From Choricystis sp. odSpoLacu1 (lineage: Eukaryota; Chlorophyta; Trebouxiophyceae), in assembly GCA_958009055.1 (NCBI GenBank), contig OY253651.1, forward strand, positions 62,001 through 126,000: DNA of 64,000 nucleotides. Reading direction: 5' to 3'. The position numbers and the translations under genes are program-made. The notes under the pieces are model-generated. The model searched no databases and was not told the origin of the DNA. It worked only from the letters and a program-made list of their open reading frames with translations. Positions 31,634-42,702 of this stretch are shown here, piece after piece; the first letter of the stretch is position 1, and each line of letters opens with the position of its first letter.

Positions 31634-32611
31634 ATGGGTGACTTGACCGAGCCCCTCCTCCCGCCGCCCAGCGGCAGGGACCCCTCTTCCATCGTCCCCC
31701 ACCACCATGGTCCCATCACCGCCCTCGCCTCCGCCGTCGCGTGCGTTGCGCGCGTGTTTACCCGCTGGCTGGCGCCTCTTCTCCCGCGCTCGTGGCGCCC
31801 TCTGCACCTGCCCCCCGACGCGCGGGCAGCACTGGCGGCGGCGCGGGAAGCGGCAGTCGTGCCGTTTGACGACAGTGTGCACGGGCACGACGAACTGTTT
31901 CCCGCGCTGTGGCGCGCGTGTTTTGATGACGACGAAAACGCGCCGCCTCCACCACTCCCCGCCGCCCGCCCTTCTCCACGCTGGACAGACGCAGGGTGGC
32001 AAGGCCCCGACCCGGCCACCGACTTGCGGGGCGCGGGGGCGGCCGCCCTGGCCCACTTGCTGCACTTGTCGCGCGCAAAAGAGCACGCGCCACTGTTCAC
32101 CCGCCTGCGCCACAAGCGCAGGCCCTACGTCGCGAGCGACGAGTACCCGTTTGCGGCAGCTGGCGTGAATGTGTCTTACATGTTGGCGTCGGTGGCTTGC
32201 CTGCACGATCCACGCGGCGGCGCGTCCCCGGTGGCCGCGTCCGGCGCGCCGCGCTCTGCGCCTGCCCGCGGTTATGCGGCCTTGCTCGCCGCCGCCGTCA
32301 CCGACGACGCAGCGCTGGCTGCGGCTGCAGCAGCCCATGCACCACATGCCGGCCTGCCAGCCCCCTACAGAAGCACAGCGGAGGCACACGGCCATCGCGC
32401 CGCGGTCGCCGCTCTCGCGGTGGCTGGTGATGTGTACGCGTGTGTCTTCGAAACCCTGGACGATGTCTGGTGCGCGCGCCGTGCGTCCTACATGGCGTTT
32501 GGTGGCGTGTCGGCCGACGTGGAGGCCGCGCTGCGGGGGACGCTGGCGGAGAGGCCGGCGAGTGTGGGAGAGCTGCGCGCGCGCCTGCGCGCGCGGCTCG
32601 ACGTTGAGTGA
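31634..32611 (+). CDS. ELMO-domain protein
   Basis: This intronless gene has 325 residues. The ELMO signature is clear: DAGWQGPDPATDLRGAGAAA, near residue 117. It is followed by LAHLLHLSRAKEHAPLFTRL and DEYPFAAAGVNVSYMLASVA. ELMO/ELMOD proteins act on small GTPases of the Arf/Rac group, ELMODs as Arf GAPs. The GAP arginine of ELMODs lies in the WxxxGFQxxxPxTDFRGxG region; Arg in TDLRG is present. The C-terminal about 100 residues are helical, with YACVFETLDDVWCARRASYM. It is not fused to PH domains, so it resembles the short plant ELMOD type. Confidence 0.92.
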   Translation: MGDLTEPLLPPPSGRDPSSIVPHHHGPITALASAVACVARVFTRWLAPLLPRSWRPLHLPPDARAALAAAREAAVVPFDDSVHGHDELFPALWRACFDDDENAPPPPLPAARPSPRWTDAGWQGPDPATDLRGAGAAALAHLLHLSRAKEHAPLFTRLRHKRRPYVASDEYPFAAAGVNVSYMLASVACLHDPRGGASPVAASGAPRSAPARGYAALLAAAVTDDAALAAAAAAHAPHAGLPAPYRSTAEAHGHRAAVAALAVAGDVYACVFETLDDVWCARRASYMAFGGVSADVEAALRGTLAERPASVGELRARLRARLDVE

Positions 32612-32725
32612 AAACGCAGTGTGCTTTACTGTGCTCAATGAAAGTGCGTGCTTGTGTGATAGCAAAGTGAAACAATTGCAAAAATGGACTGCGCAACTTC
32701 TGTTGGTCCCCCCCCCCTCCCTCTT

Positions 32726-35700
32726 TCAACCTTGTTTGAACGCCGCTTTCTCCCCCTCACTCAGCTCCCGCCACCTCCGCCCCAGCTCCATCATCACAGC
32801 AGACGGCGGCACACTCGGCCCCAGCGCCGCCACGACGGCCGGGCGGGTGGCGGCGCAGAAGGCGAGGTAGGGGGAGGGCGGGCGCTTGGCCGAAGACGAC
32901 GCCTTTTGGGGGGCGGACGCCTTCTGAGTCGCGCCACCCCCACCCCCACCGCCAACACCACCAGCCGCCTCTTTGGCCGCCTTGGCCTTCTCCTCCCACG
33001 GCGCCTTGCCCTCCGGCGTCAGCGCGCGCCACCTCTCCCCCAGCCGCTGCAGCACGACGGGGGCGGCCAACCCCGGCTCAGCCGCCGTCACGGCCGGCCG
33101 CTCCGCCGCGCAAAACAGCAGGTAGGCGGAGGGCGGGCGCTTGGCAATGGGGGTGGAGGGCGCACCCACCTCCCCAGCTGGGGCGGCGGCCCCTTTTTTT
33201 GAGGCGCGCGGCGTGGGCGCCGCGCGCCCGCCACCACTGCCAGCCACCCACGCCGCCTTGGCCTCCGCCGCGGCCGCCTCCCACTTGGCTTTGTCGCCGG
33301 CAGGCAGCCCCCTCCACCTGGCCCCCAGCTCCGCGATGACGGCGGCCGCCTGGGCTCCCGGGGCGTCGGCCACGACGGCGGAGCGCTCCGACGCGCAGAA
33401 CAGAATGTAGGCTGATGGGGGGCGCTTCTTGCCGGCTGCAGCGGCGGGGGGGGGCGTGTCGGGCGCGGCAGCGCCTGCTGCGCCATTGCCGGGCGCGGCC
33501 GTGGCCTTGGTCGCGGCGCCGCGCGCGGGCGCGGGCTTCGCGCCGCCACCGCGCGCGCGCGCGCGCCCGCGCGCGCGCCGCCGCGCGCGGCGCGCGCGTC
33601 CAGGGCGGCCACCGCCTCCGCCAACCCCACGGTGGCGGGGTCCAGCCCCGGCGGCAGCGGCGCGGGCGGTGTCTCTGCGTCGCCGCCCACGACGCGGGCG
33701 TAAGGGCCGTACCGCCCAACAGCGATCTCCACGCTCCCGTTCAAAAAGGGGTGCGCGCCCAGCGCGCGCGGAAAGGCCAGCAGGGCCAACGCATCCGGCA
33801 GGGTCAGACTCGCTGGGTCGGCGTCCTTGGGCAGGGACGCACGGCGGGGGGGGGGGCGGGCGAGCGGGTTTGGCGTCCTTGGTGCCCGCGCCGCCCGCCG
33901 CGCCGCAAGTCCCACCACCACTGCTCTCCCGCGCTGGCCCCAGCTGCACGTACGGCCCGTACGGCCCCACGCGCACGCTCACAGGCAGGCCGGATGACGG
34001 GTCATCACCCAACTCGCGCGGGTCGGCAGCGCCGGCGGGGGGCGGTGCGTCACCCGGCGTCGCGCCGTCCGGCCACAGCGGGCGCGCCTCTGTGCACGTG
34101 GGATAGTTGCCACACCCAAAAAAGCCACCCGTCGACCCCAGCTTGAGCCCCATGCGCCCCCCACACTTGGGGCAGGTGCGGGCGGCGGCGACCGCGTTGG
34201 CGAGGGCGGCGTCCGTTCCCGCCGCGCCGACGGCCGCGCGCGCGGCGGCCGCGACGGTGGCTTCACCGAGCGTCGCGTCCAGCGCGTCCACCACGTCCCC
34301 CCCTCCCGCGCCAGCCGCCACAGACACGGCAGCATCCAACGGCGTCCAGAACGAGGCGACGACGTCGGACCAGGAGGCGCGCCCCGAGGCGACGTCGTCG
34401 AGCGCGGTTTCGAGGGAGGACGTGAAGGACGCGTCCACATATGCGGCAAAAAAGGTGTCCAGGTAGGCAGCCAGCACAGCCCCCCGCGGCGACGCCGCCA
34501 GCCTCCTCCCACTCACTTTGGTGACGTAGCCTCGGTCGAGGAGGAGGCGGACGGTGGGGGCGTAGGTGGAGGGGCGGCCGACGCCGGCCGCCTCGAGGGC
34601 GGCGACGAGCGTCGCCTCCGAAAACCGGGGCGGGGGGCGCGTCTCGCGGCGGGCGGGGGTGACGGTGAGCAGGTCCAGGGGGTCGCCTGGAGCCAAGGAA
34701 GCGAGCAGAGCGGCAGCGGCACCGCCTGCGGCGGGGATGAGGGCACCGTCTTCGCCGGGCAGGGGGGCCGCGTCGGCCGAGGGTGTGCCACCACCATCGC
34801 CATCGCTCTCCTCATCCTCCGCCGCAGCCGCCACCCCGCGCGCCGCCCGGGCGGCGGATTTGATGTCGGACGGCGAGTAGGCCGCCGCAAAGCCGGGGGC
34901 GACGACGGCGGTGGCGGTGGCGCGCAGCAGCGCGCCGCACGGCGACGCGGCCACATCGACGCGCACCGCTTTCAACCGCGCGTCCGCCATCTGGCTGGCC
35001 AGCGTGCGCCGCCAGATGAGGTCGTACAAGGCTTTGTGTTTGGGGCCGACAGAGGGGGGCAGAGTCGAGGGCGGCCTTTTGAAGTCGACCGGCCGAATCG
35101 CTTCGTGCGCCTCCTGCGCGTTTTTCGTCCGTGCTCTCCACGTGCGCGCGGCCGCCGGCACCGCCGCCGCGCCGTGCGCCGCCACGGCAGCTTCGCGAGC
35201 CGCCGCCACCGCGTCCTCCTGCATGGACACGCCGTCGGTGCGCATGTAGGTGATCAGGGGGAGCCCCCCCGCGCCGTCGCCGCCCTCGTACAGCGCCTGC
35301 GCGAGCGCCATCGTCTCGGTGGGCGTGCACCCCAGCAGCGCGGACGCCGCCTGCTGCAGGGAGGCAGTCACAAAGGGGGGGGGGGGAGACCGCGCCACAT
35401 CGCGCGAGGTGGCGGTGTGCACAGTCATGGAGGCGGCGTGCAGCTCGGCGGTGGCCGCGTCGGCGGTGGCCGCGTCGGGCAGCCCCGGCGCCGGCACCGC
35501 GCCGCCCCCGGGCAGCGTGCGCAGGGAGGCAGCCAGCACCGCCCCTCCATCTCTGCCGCCTGGCACCGCCAGCTGGGCTTCGACCGTCCAGTAGGGCGTG
35601 CGCACAAAGGCGCGCAGGGCGGCTTCACGCTGCGCGACGAGTGCCAGCGCGGCCGACTGCACGCGCCCCGCGCTGCGCGCCCCGGGCAGCTTGCGCCACA

Positions 35701-36374
35701 ACAACGGCGACACCGAAAACCCGTACAGATAGTCCAGCGCCCGTCTCGCAAAGTAGGCGCGCACCAGGTCGTCGCACAGGGGGCGGGGGGAGGCGAGGGC
35801 CGAGAGGACCGCGTCGCGGGTGACACTTGTGAAGGCCGCCCTCTCCACCAGCGTCGTCGCCGTCACCGCCCCCCGCGACCGCAGCTCCTCCAGCACGTGC
35901 CACGATATGGCTTCGCCCTCCCTGTCGGGGTCAGTGGCCAGCACGACTTTGTCGGCGGTGGCGGCCGCGTTGGCCATCGCGGCAAGGCGGGGCGCGGCGG
36001 CGGGCGCGGTCTCCCACCTCATCTCGAAGCCGGAGGACGGGTCGACTGACCCCGACCGGGCGGGCAGGTCGCGCACGTGGCCATAGGTGGGCAGGACCTG
36101 GTGGGGTGGAGGAGGGTGGGTTGAGAGAGGAGGCATGAGGCCGAGACAGTGTCGGCCGTGTTTCCCTGTGCGCGCCACCTCTGCTCCCTCTCTTTCACGC
36201 ACTCACCGTCGCGCTGTCACCCAGATACTCTTGCAGCTTGCGCGCCTTGGCGGGCGACTCGACGACGACGAGCGAGTGGCCGACGGCGGCGGCACCGCCA
36301 GGCGGCGTGAGCCGCGGCGCGCGTGAAGCGGCGGCCGTGGCGCGGCGCAGGATGGAGGTGCGGGGTGAAGGCAT
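32726..36374 (-). CDS. topA: bacterial-type DNA topoisomerase I (type IA) fused to three HMG boxes
   Basis: Exons 36374-36207 and 36097-32726 give about 1179 residues. The leader (MPSPRTSILRRATAAASRAP) looks organellar. The TOPRIM domain has LVVVESPAKARKLQEYLG and ATDPDREGEAISWH. The active-site Tyr is in ITYMRTDGVSM (about residue 339); the usual RTDS has Gly instead of Ser. A four-Cys zinc ribbon follows near residue 700 (CPKCGG...GCGNYPTC), then GPYGPYVQLG repeats. The C-terminus carries three HMG boxes, each beginning KRPPS(A/P)Y (about residues 946, 1039 and 1126). The frame shifts at G11 (33846-33856) and shifts back within the GC tract 33551-33598. Between them the shifted frame encodes another topoisomerase C-terminal repeat (SLTLPDALALLAFPRALG, VGRYGPYARVV). 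Plant TopA is plastid/mitochondrial; a nucleoid role is inferred. Confidence 0.9.
33551..33598. repeat. GC-dinucleotide tract at the second topA frame switch
   Basis: Almost pure CG/GC alternation, encoding an Arg/Ala run between the topoisomerase C-terminal repeat and the HMG boxes. The coding frame switches back within it. Confidence 0.75.
33846..33856. repeat. G11 homopolymer at the first topA frame break
   Basis: C11 in the topA sense strand. The frame after it is offset by one extra base. Confidence 0.8.
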
Positions 36375-36640
36375 GGTGCCCGGGCGGGCACCGGCCCTCA
36401 TTAGAGGGGAGGAGGGGGGTGGGGCGGTGGCGGAGGAGAAGAGCGTGTGCGATGTCGTCAAAAAGAAAAACAGTCGTTCGGTGTGTGTCTCAAGTCATTC
36501 TTACACGCTGTGTTGTCTCGCGCGCGTGGTTGATGTGAGTGAGTGAGTGTGTAAAGGGACAAAAGAAAAGCCAAAAAACACGTGTGGTTGTGTGTGTGTG
36601 CGTTGTGCAGAAAAAGAGAGAGGCCGCCTTTCTTCTTCCT

Positions 36641-38145
36641 TCACGGCCCCACCCCCCCCAGCCCCAGCCGCAGCACGTCGTCCGCCGCCGTCGCGGCCGA
36701 CAGGGCGGACGAGTAGTCGGCGGACAGGCCCTTGAACAGGGCGGTGCCACCAACGCCAGCGGGGCCGCCGCCGTGGGCAAGGGTCAGCTCAGCCGACGCG
36801 TGCGCGCGCCACGCGGGGGGGGTGGGCGCGCCCGCCAGCAGTGCCGCCAAGTCCAGCGGGGACGGCGCCGCCAGGCGGGAGGCGAGGCCGCCCGGTGTGG
36901 CGCCGGGCGTGGCCGCAGTGGTGGCGACGGGGGGGGCGCGGGCGGGCGCGCGCGCGCGCGCGCGGGCGCGCGCGGCCGCGCCGGGGCGGGCGCACTCGCC
37001 AGCGCGACCGGCGGCGGCGCCCCCCCACTCCCCCCAGGCGGCGCACACAGCGCTGCCGCCTCCACCAACAACGCTCTCTCTCCGCATGGCAGGCCGTCCA
37101 GCAGGCGCATCGCGTCCGGCAGGTTGGGGCGGGGGGCGGTGGCAGCACGCGCGGCGGCGGCCGCGTCACGCCCTGCGGCGCCACGCACACCACCATCCCG
37201 GCTGACGCCGCCGCGGCGGCGGTCAGCATCCGAGCGTCGGTGTTTGGCGGAGGGGCGGGAGAGGGAGGGGGCGGCGGAAGGAGGGCCGCCGGCGGCGGGG
37301 GTAGGCACGTCGAAGGGCGGCGCGGTGGCGGCGGCCACGGTAGCCGCAGCAGCGGCGCCGCCCCCGGGAAAGGGGCCGGTGGGGGAGTGGTCCAGCAGCC
37401 ACTCCAGGCTGGCGTCGGCGTAGGGGCCGTCGAGGTGGTCGCTGTGTGGAGTGTGGAGGGAAAGGAGGGAAGGGTGAGTTGGTGTGTTGCTCTCTCCCTC
37501 TCTCCACACGCAGAAACGCTGCCTCACGCCCCCCCCACACACTCCCCAACACTACTCAACTGGTCCTCCCCCGAACACTTGCGCTTGAGCGTGGAGTTCC
37601 AGTGGTTTTTGACGGCGTTGTCGGTGCGCCCGGCCAGCAGGCGCGCGATGCTGGCCCACCGGTTGCCGTGGCGCGAGCGGGCGGTCACGATGACGGCGTC
37701 CTCCCACTCGGAGAAGGCTTCCTTGGTGACGTGCGGGTTGAGCTGAGGGTGGTGGTGGAGGGGGGTCGGGTTGGTGGGTGTGTGGTGATGGAGGACGCCT
37801 CTCTCGTTTTTTTTTGTGTGTGTGTGTGCATCCGCCACCATCCTTCCCAAACTCACCTGGTTGCACCACCGCAGCCGGCACGATTTTCCGGACCGGCCCT
37901 TAATGCCGGCAGCAATGAGGGACCAGTTCTTGGGGCCGTAGACCTGTGTGTGAGAGAGAGGGGCCGAGTTCTTCGTTTTGGCCAGGGTTTTGCGCGGCCG
38001 CGCCCGCCTCCCCGCCACCTCCTCTCTCTCCCAGCCTCCACCCCGCACTCCACACCCTCACCTCGACATAGTGGCGCAGCGCGGCGTCCTCCTCGTCCGT
38101 CCAGGCGCCCTTCTTCAGGTCGGAGGGGGGCGGGCGGGCGTCCAT
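36641..38145 (-). CDS. R2R3-MYB transcription factor, C-terminal frame break
   Basis: Exons 38145-38062, 37943-37857, 37742-37561 and 37441-36641 give about 384 residues. Two MYB repeats begin at residue 11. R2 is [20 protein letters not shown], with Trps at GAW, NWS and RWC. R3 has Phe in place of the first Trp ([12 protein letters not shown]), as is usual in plants, then [10 protein letters not shown] and [10 protein letters not shown]. It binds DNA as a nuclear regulator; the target is unknown. The rest is Ala/Pro/Gly-rich. Within the region 36929-36985 (G8 plus GC alternation) the coding frame appears to change. Before it reads [17 protein letters not shown]; after it, [20 protein letters not shown] down to the stop at 36641. 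The unshifted frame after that point is Arg/Pro-rich shadow sequence. Confidence 0.88.
36929..36985. repeat. G8 plus GC-alternating tract at MYB frame switch
   Basis: The MYB coding frame differs on the two sides, with one base missing or two extra. The exact point cannot be fixed by eye. Confidence 0.6.
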
Positions 38146-38603
38146 TTTGAGGTCTAGTTTTGGTGCGCGCGCGCGGAGAGAAAGGGCTTCGAAACGCTCT
38201 GTTGAACGCTCCAGCCACCCGCACAAGGCACAGAGCGCAGTCGGCTGGTGGCGTTGAACGGGTCAAACTGAGGAGAGAGGCGTGGGCGTGGTGAGGGACG
38301 CTGTTTTCTGCGCGCCATTGCGCGCGCGGCGGCTCACGTGCGTGGTGGTGGTCTCCCGAGCTTCCGTTCCCCGACACCCGACTCCCAGTGGCACGCTGGG
38401 AGAGTGAAGAGCGTGGTGGGAACTCACCGTGGACGCGTGAGCCGCAAGTGTGTGCCAAAGGGAGGCGCAGAAACGAAACCACAGTGGCGCGGAAGCCAGC
38501 GCTCATCGCGTTTTTTTTCCCCGCACACCAATCGCGGGTTTTCCACGAGCGCCGGGCGCTCCCTTCTCTCTCCCGTCGCGCGGCGCACACCCACACTCTC
38601 ACC
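38146..38603. promoter_or_regulatory. divergent region between MYB and MAPR genes
   Basis: This 458-base gap separates head-to-head genes. No ORF with domain support is visible. It presumably holds the promoters and 5' UTRs of both. Confidence 0.5.
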
Positions 38604-39516
38604 ATGCCCACCCTCGACTCCCTCCTCGCCGCCGCCTCGGCCAACCTGTGGACGACGGCCGCCCTCGTCTTCATCGTCACCACGCTCGCCCTCGTCGCGG
38701 CCCACGCCCTCGCCCCCCGCCCCCCGCCCCTGTCCCTGGACGCGGCTGGCATCAGATGTGGCGACATCACGGCGGCTGAACTGGCCAAGCATGATGGGCA
38801 GGACGCGTTTTTGCCGATTTACATGGCGGTGAAGGGGGTCGTGTACGACGTGACGACGGGGCGCAGCTTCTATGGGCCGGGTGAGTTGGATGTGGTGTGT
38901 GTGTTGGTGTTGGAGACAAGCGCGCGTGGAGAGGAGGGTGGGAGGGGGGAAACGACGCGCTTTCCACCTAGCAGCCTGCCTCACCACCACACATACACAC
39001 TCCCTCTCTCTCCCTCTTCTCTCTACAGGCGGTGGTTACGCCTCCTTTGCCGGCAAAGAAGTCGCCCGCGCCCTGGCCACCATGTCGCTCTCGCCCGACG
39101 TCGTCGGCCGCGGTGACGTCGACGACTGCGACGCCAAACAACTCACCACGCTCACCGACTGGGAGGCCAAGCTGGCGGCCAAGTATCCTGCGGTGGGTAA
39201 AGTGGTGCCCGAGCTGCGGTTGACGCTGGCTGAACTGGCGCGCCACGACGGTACCGACACCTCCAAAAAAATGCTCCTCTCGATCTCTGGTGACATCTAC
39301 GACGTCTCCACCGGCTCCGATTTTTACGGCCCGCACGGCATCTACCCGTTTGCGGGGCGCGAGTGCGCCCGCGCGTTTGCGCTGGTGTCCACAGACGTGA
39401 ATGACTGCAACGCCGACCTCTCCGGCGTCGCCGCCCTGGAACTCGACAACCTGCGCGAGTGGAAGGCCAAGTTTGACTTCAAGTACCCCAAAGTGGGGCG
39501 CGTGGTGGAAGGCTAG
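38604..39516 (+). CDS. membrane-anchored protein with two MAPR (cytochrome b5-like) domains
   Basis: Exons 38604-38880 and 39029-39516 give 254 residues. An N-terminal anchor ([21 protein letters not shown]) precedes two cytochrome-b5-like domains of the membrane-associated progesterone receptor type. In the first, [20 protein letters not shown] is followed by [11 protein letters not shown]. In the second, [20 protein letters not shown] is followed by [14 protein letters not shown]. The Tyr and Asp positions match heme-binding MAPR proteins. Each domain is followed by [19 protein letters not shown] or [19 protein letters not shown], a clean internal duplication. Most MAPR proteins have one domain. 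The likely location is endoplasmic reticulum. Confidence 0.92.
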
Positions 39517-40413
39517 ATTGGGTCGAGAGAGAGAAAACTGCCTGCTTTTTGTGTGTGTGAACGTGCGAGAAACAAAAAAAAAGAAGAAGAAAAATGGTAC
39601 TCATAAATGCGAGGAAATGACAAGTGTGTGCGAGTGCGGGGGGGACAACCACGCATGAAATGGGGCGATGGATTGGTAGGGGACGACGCGCGCGAGAGCG
39701 GGTGTTTTTAAGGGGGGTGGGAAAAGGGGGGAGGTGGGCGGCGCGGGCAGGGTTGTTTTCTCTTGCGCGCCCAAACCATCCCCCACTTTCTCTCCTTCCA
39801 AAAAAAAGAAGGCAACAAAAAACAAGCGTGAATAAAAGCAGCAGGGGCCCAGGGGGCGGGCCACCCGCGCTGCACATTTCTGATGGTGGCATTCAGTGTG
39901 AAAAAAGAGGTGGTGCAGCAGTGTTTTGGGGGGGGAGCCTAAGGAAAGCGCACACACGCACCGAGCGCAAAACAAAAACAAGGTGTGTCAAAACTGGGGG
40001 GGTGGGGGCTCAAAAGGCACACGCCCACGCACACACAAAAAACGGCTCTGTGAGGGGGTGCACAGGCCGTGGGAAAGGGTGGGTAGACACGAAAAAATGC
40101 TTTTTTTGTTTTTCCCTCCGCGGGCAGCAAAAAGGTTTGCCGCCGCCCTTGCCCCGGCCAGTGTGGGGCCAGGGAGCACAAGGAGCCGCTCTAAACCTAA
40201 CGATCAAAAATTAGAGCGGGTGGAGGGGGAAAGAATGGGGTAAAGAATCGAAGTAAGGGGGGTCGTTTTTTGAGGCAAAAATGGAAGCAAAAGGGGCGTC
40301 GGGAGGACGCCCCACGACGGATCGAAACACTCGCATAGGATAAGAACCAAGCAAGCGGCCCAGAGAAGAATGGTCGTGGGCGTGCGCTGCAGCAAAAAAA
40401 AGTACAAAACTCC
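39517..40413. other. 897-base non-coding region between convergent genes
   Basis: This is the longest gene-free stretch. It is richer in A and G than the rest and contains many A and T runs. Two perfect hairpins occur near its right end: CCGCTCTAA (40186-40194) with 40211-40219, and GGGGCGTC (40293-40300) with 40306-40313. No open frame has domain support. It holds both 3' UTRs and possibly an unannotated RNA. Confidence 0.6.
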
Positions 40414-42702
40414 TCACACCGCCACCGCCGCCAACGGCGACGGCGGCCGCAAGCAGCTCTCCTCCGGCGTCTGCACGGCTGACAGCTTGACCGCCGACCC
40501 GCTGCGCCGCAGGTGGATGGAGGAGTGGCAGGGTGGGGGCAGGCGGCCAGCAGACGCCGACTTGCGCACACGGCGGCGCGGCGCGGCGCCGCGCGGCGAG
40601 GGGTCAGCGGGCGGCGTGCCGGGGGCGGAGGCGGGGTCGATGAGGTCCGAGGCGGCGATGGCGGTCTTGAGGACATGCGGCTGCACCGGCTCCACCACCC
40701 GGGGCGCCGGCGACGGCGAGCGGGGAGGCGAGAAAGGGGGCGTGCGCGCACCCACCACCGCCCGCCACGCGCCGCCCACCGCGGCCGCGGCAGCCGCCAC
40801 GGCCGCGGCGGCGGCGTCCACCGCGGGCGAGGGCGAGCGCGACCGCACACGCGCCAGGGAGGAGGTGGAGGAGGAGGCGGAGGCAGACACGGAGGCGCCG
40901 ACGCGGGCCGCACGAGGCACCACGCGCCAGTCGCGCCCCGACGCAAACACGCCCAGGAACTGGAGGGCGGCGCCTTCAGCCCAGGACCTGCCCAGGCCAG
41001 TAGCCCCCGTCAGGAATCCCAGGTGGCCGCCACGGGCGGTGGTAGCGAGGACGGTGTGCGGGTTGGCGGCAAACGCGGCGCGGGGGGGGCGGCGCGGCCA
41101 GCGGGTCGTCAGCCGCCGCGAGGAACAGTGTCGGCGTTCTGATCGCCGGCACGTGGGCCGCGGTGGCAGCGTCCGCCAAGTAGGCGGCCGCCGCTTCCGC
41201 GGGCGACAGGCGGGAGGCGGTGGGGGAGGTGGGGTCGGCGGTGTCGCTGTGCTGCGGCGCGAGCGCGGCCGCGGCGGCAACGAATGGCTCCAGCCGCGTC
41301 TCCCCCTTCAACGCGTCCACGTCCACGCCAGCGGCAGCTAAAGCGGCCGCATGCGTTGCCGTAAACTTGCGCAGCGACGCCGTGAAGTGGGCGCGGTACA
41401 GGGCGGCGGTGGGGGAGGCGCCGCCAAGCTTCCCGACCGCGGCGCGCGCGCAGAACGGAGACGACACGATGACGGCGGCCGCCAGCCTCGGCGCCCGCAC
41501 GCCGGCGGCTGCTGCGGCACCAGAATCCGCTTCCGCCAGGTACTGGGCCAGGGTGAGGCCACCCGCAGAGTAGCCGACCGCGACGAGGGGAGCGCGCGGG
41601 AAGCGGTCGGCGACGCAGGCCAGGGCTAAGGCCACATCAGCGGCCGACACGGCGTGGCCGACGCCGTCGGCTGAGGTTAAAGGGACGCCGCACACGCCGC
41701 GCGCGTTGAAGACGGCGGCGCGCCACCCGCGCTCCGCGGCGGCCGCGCACGCGTGCTTGCAGTGGCCTTCGTCCGACGAGCCGGCGAGGCCGTGCAGGAT
41801 CAACACCACTGGGGCGTCCAGGGGGGCGGCGGAGGGGGAGTCGGAGCCGGCCGCCCAGTCGACGGCGAGGCAGGCGCCGTCGGTGGGTGAGGCGAGGAGT
41901 TGGCGGGTGTAGTGCGCGTCGACCGCCCAGGCACGCAACCTGTGTTTTTGTGGTTGGAAAGGATGGTGAGCGCACTAGGGAAGTCACACACACACACACA
42001 AGGCTCAATTCCCTGCCCCAACGCACCGGTTGACGATCGTCTGCACGTGGCCGTTGACGGCCCACGGTGTCGGGCGGTAGAGAGTGGTCAGGAGGGGGCA
42101 ACTGTGTGGGTGTGGGGATTTTGGTTTTGTGAGTGAGGGTCCAGGGCGGGTGTGTGGCCAGGGAAGCGCGGCCAGAGGGCGGCGGCGGCGGCGGCCCAAA
42201 AAGCGTTTTTTGTGGTCTTCTCGGCGCGGCCGCCGCTGACGGGGGGGGGGGGCGTCTCGCGCGGCTGCGTGCCCGAAGAGACAACGGCCCCCGCGCGCTC
42301 TCCCCTGCGGCTCTCTCCTCCCCTTCACCCCGCTCGACACACGCCTCGACCCATGCACGTGACACGACGCATGCGCCGAGGGAGGCGCGAGGGTGGTGGG
42401 GGCGGGGGGCGGCGCGCGCGGCGTTACAGCGTGGCGCATCCGAAAATCTCGTCTTACTTCTCAAGAACAACGCGACCCACGTCGGACTCGTCGTCTAAAA
42501 TGAGGTCGGGAGTGGCGCAAGCTTTGAGGTAGTACCTGGAGAAGTGGGGGGTGGATGTTGGTGAGAGGGTGGACAGCGAGCGTTTGTTTTTGCTTTTCCC
42601 GCTGCCCTCATGTTTGGTTTCGGGCGCGCACCACGATACATAGGCGGCACTCACCGCCGCTCCTGCCACCAGGACACGCCGCGACCGCCTCGTGGGAGGC
42701 AT
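40414..42702 (-). CDS. EMB8/ABHD1-3-type alpha/beta hydrolase, frame broken at G8
   Basis: Exons 42702-42458 (5' limits uncertain), 42101-42027 and 41939-40414 sum to about 614 codons with one base removed. The family motif YRPTPWAVNGHVQTI opens the hydrolase. The oxyanion region is VVLILHGLAGSSDEGH and the nucleophile is in VAVGYSAGGLTLAQYLAEAD. The Asp is in FLAAADDPLAA and the His in ARGGHLGFL. The latter lies after a frame break at G8 (41082-41089), so the catalytic triad is complete only across the break. The C-terminal about 190 residues are Ser/Ala/Arg-rich without a domain. Relatives hydrolyse medium-chain or phospho-lipid esters. A GTGAGT/CAG pair inside the first exon (42654-42536) looks like an intron, but splicing it out would break the frame, so I keep that exon unspliced. 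Confidence 0.8.
41082..41089. repeat. G8 homopolymer at a reading-frame break
   Basis: C8 in the hydrolase sense strand. The frame is offset by one extra base after it. Confidence 0.75.

Noticed and set aside
31600..32665. Upstream extension of the HPP frame to 633 residues on the minus strand
   Set aside because: The extension is antisense to the ELMO gene and Arg/Gly-rich; conserved HPP sequence starts only after Met 31573.
36784..36930. Arg/Pro-rich MYB C-terminus ending near 36784
   Set aside because: The other frame gives a normal-composition tail to 36641; the Arg-rich version is a shadow.
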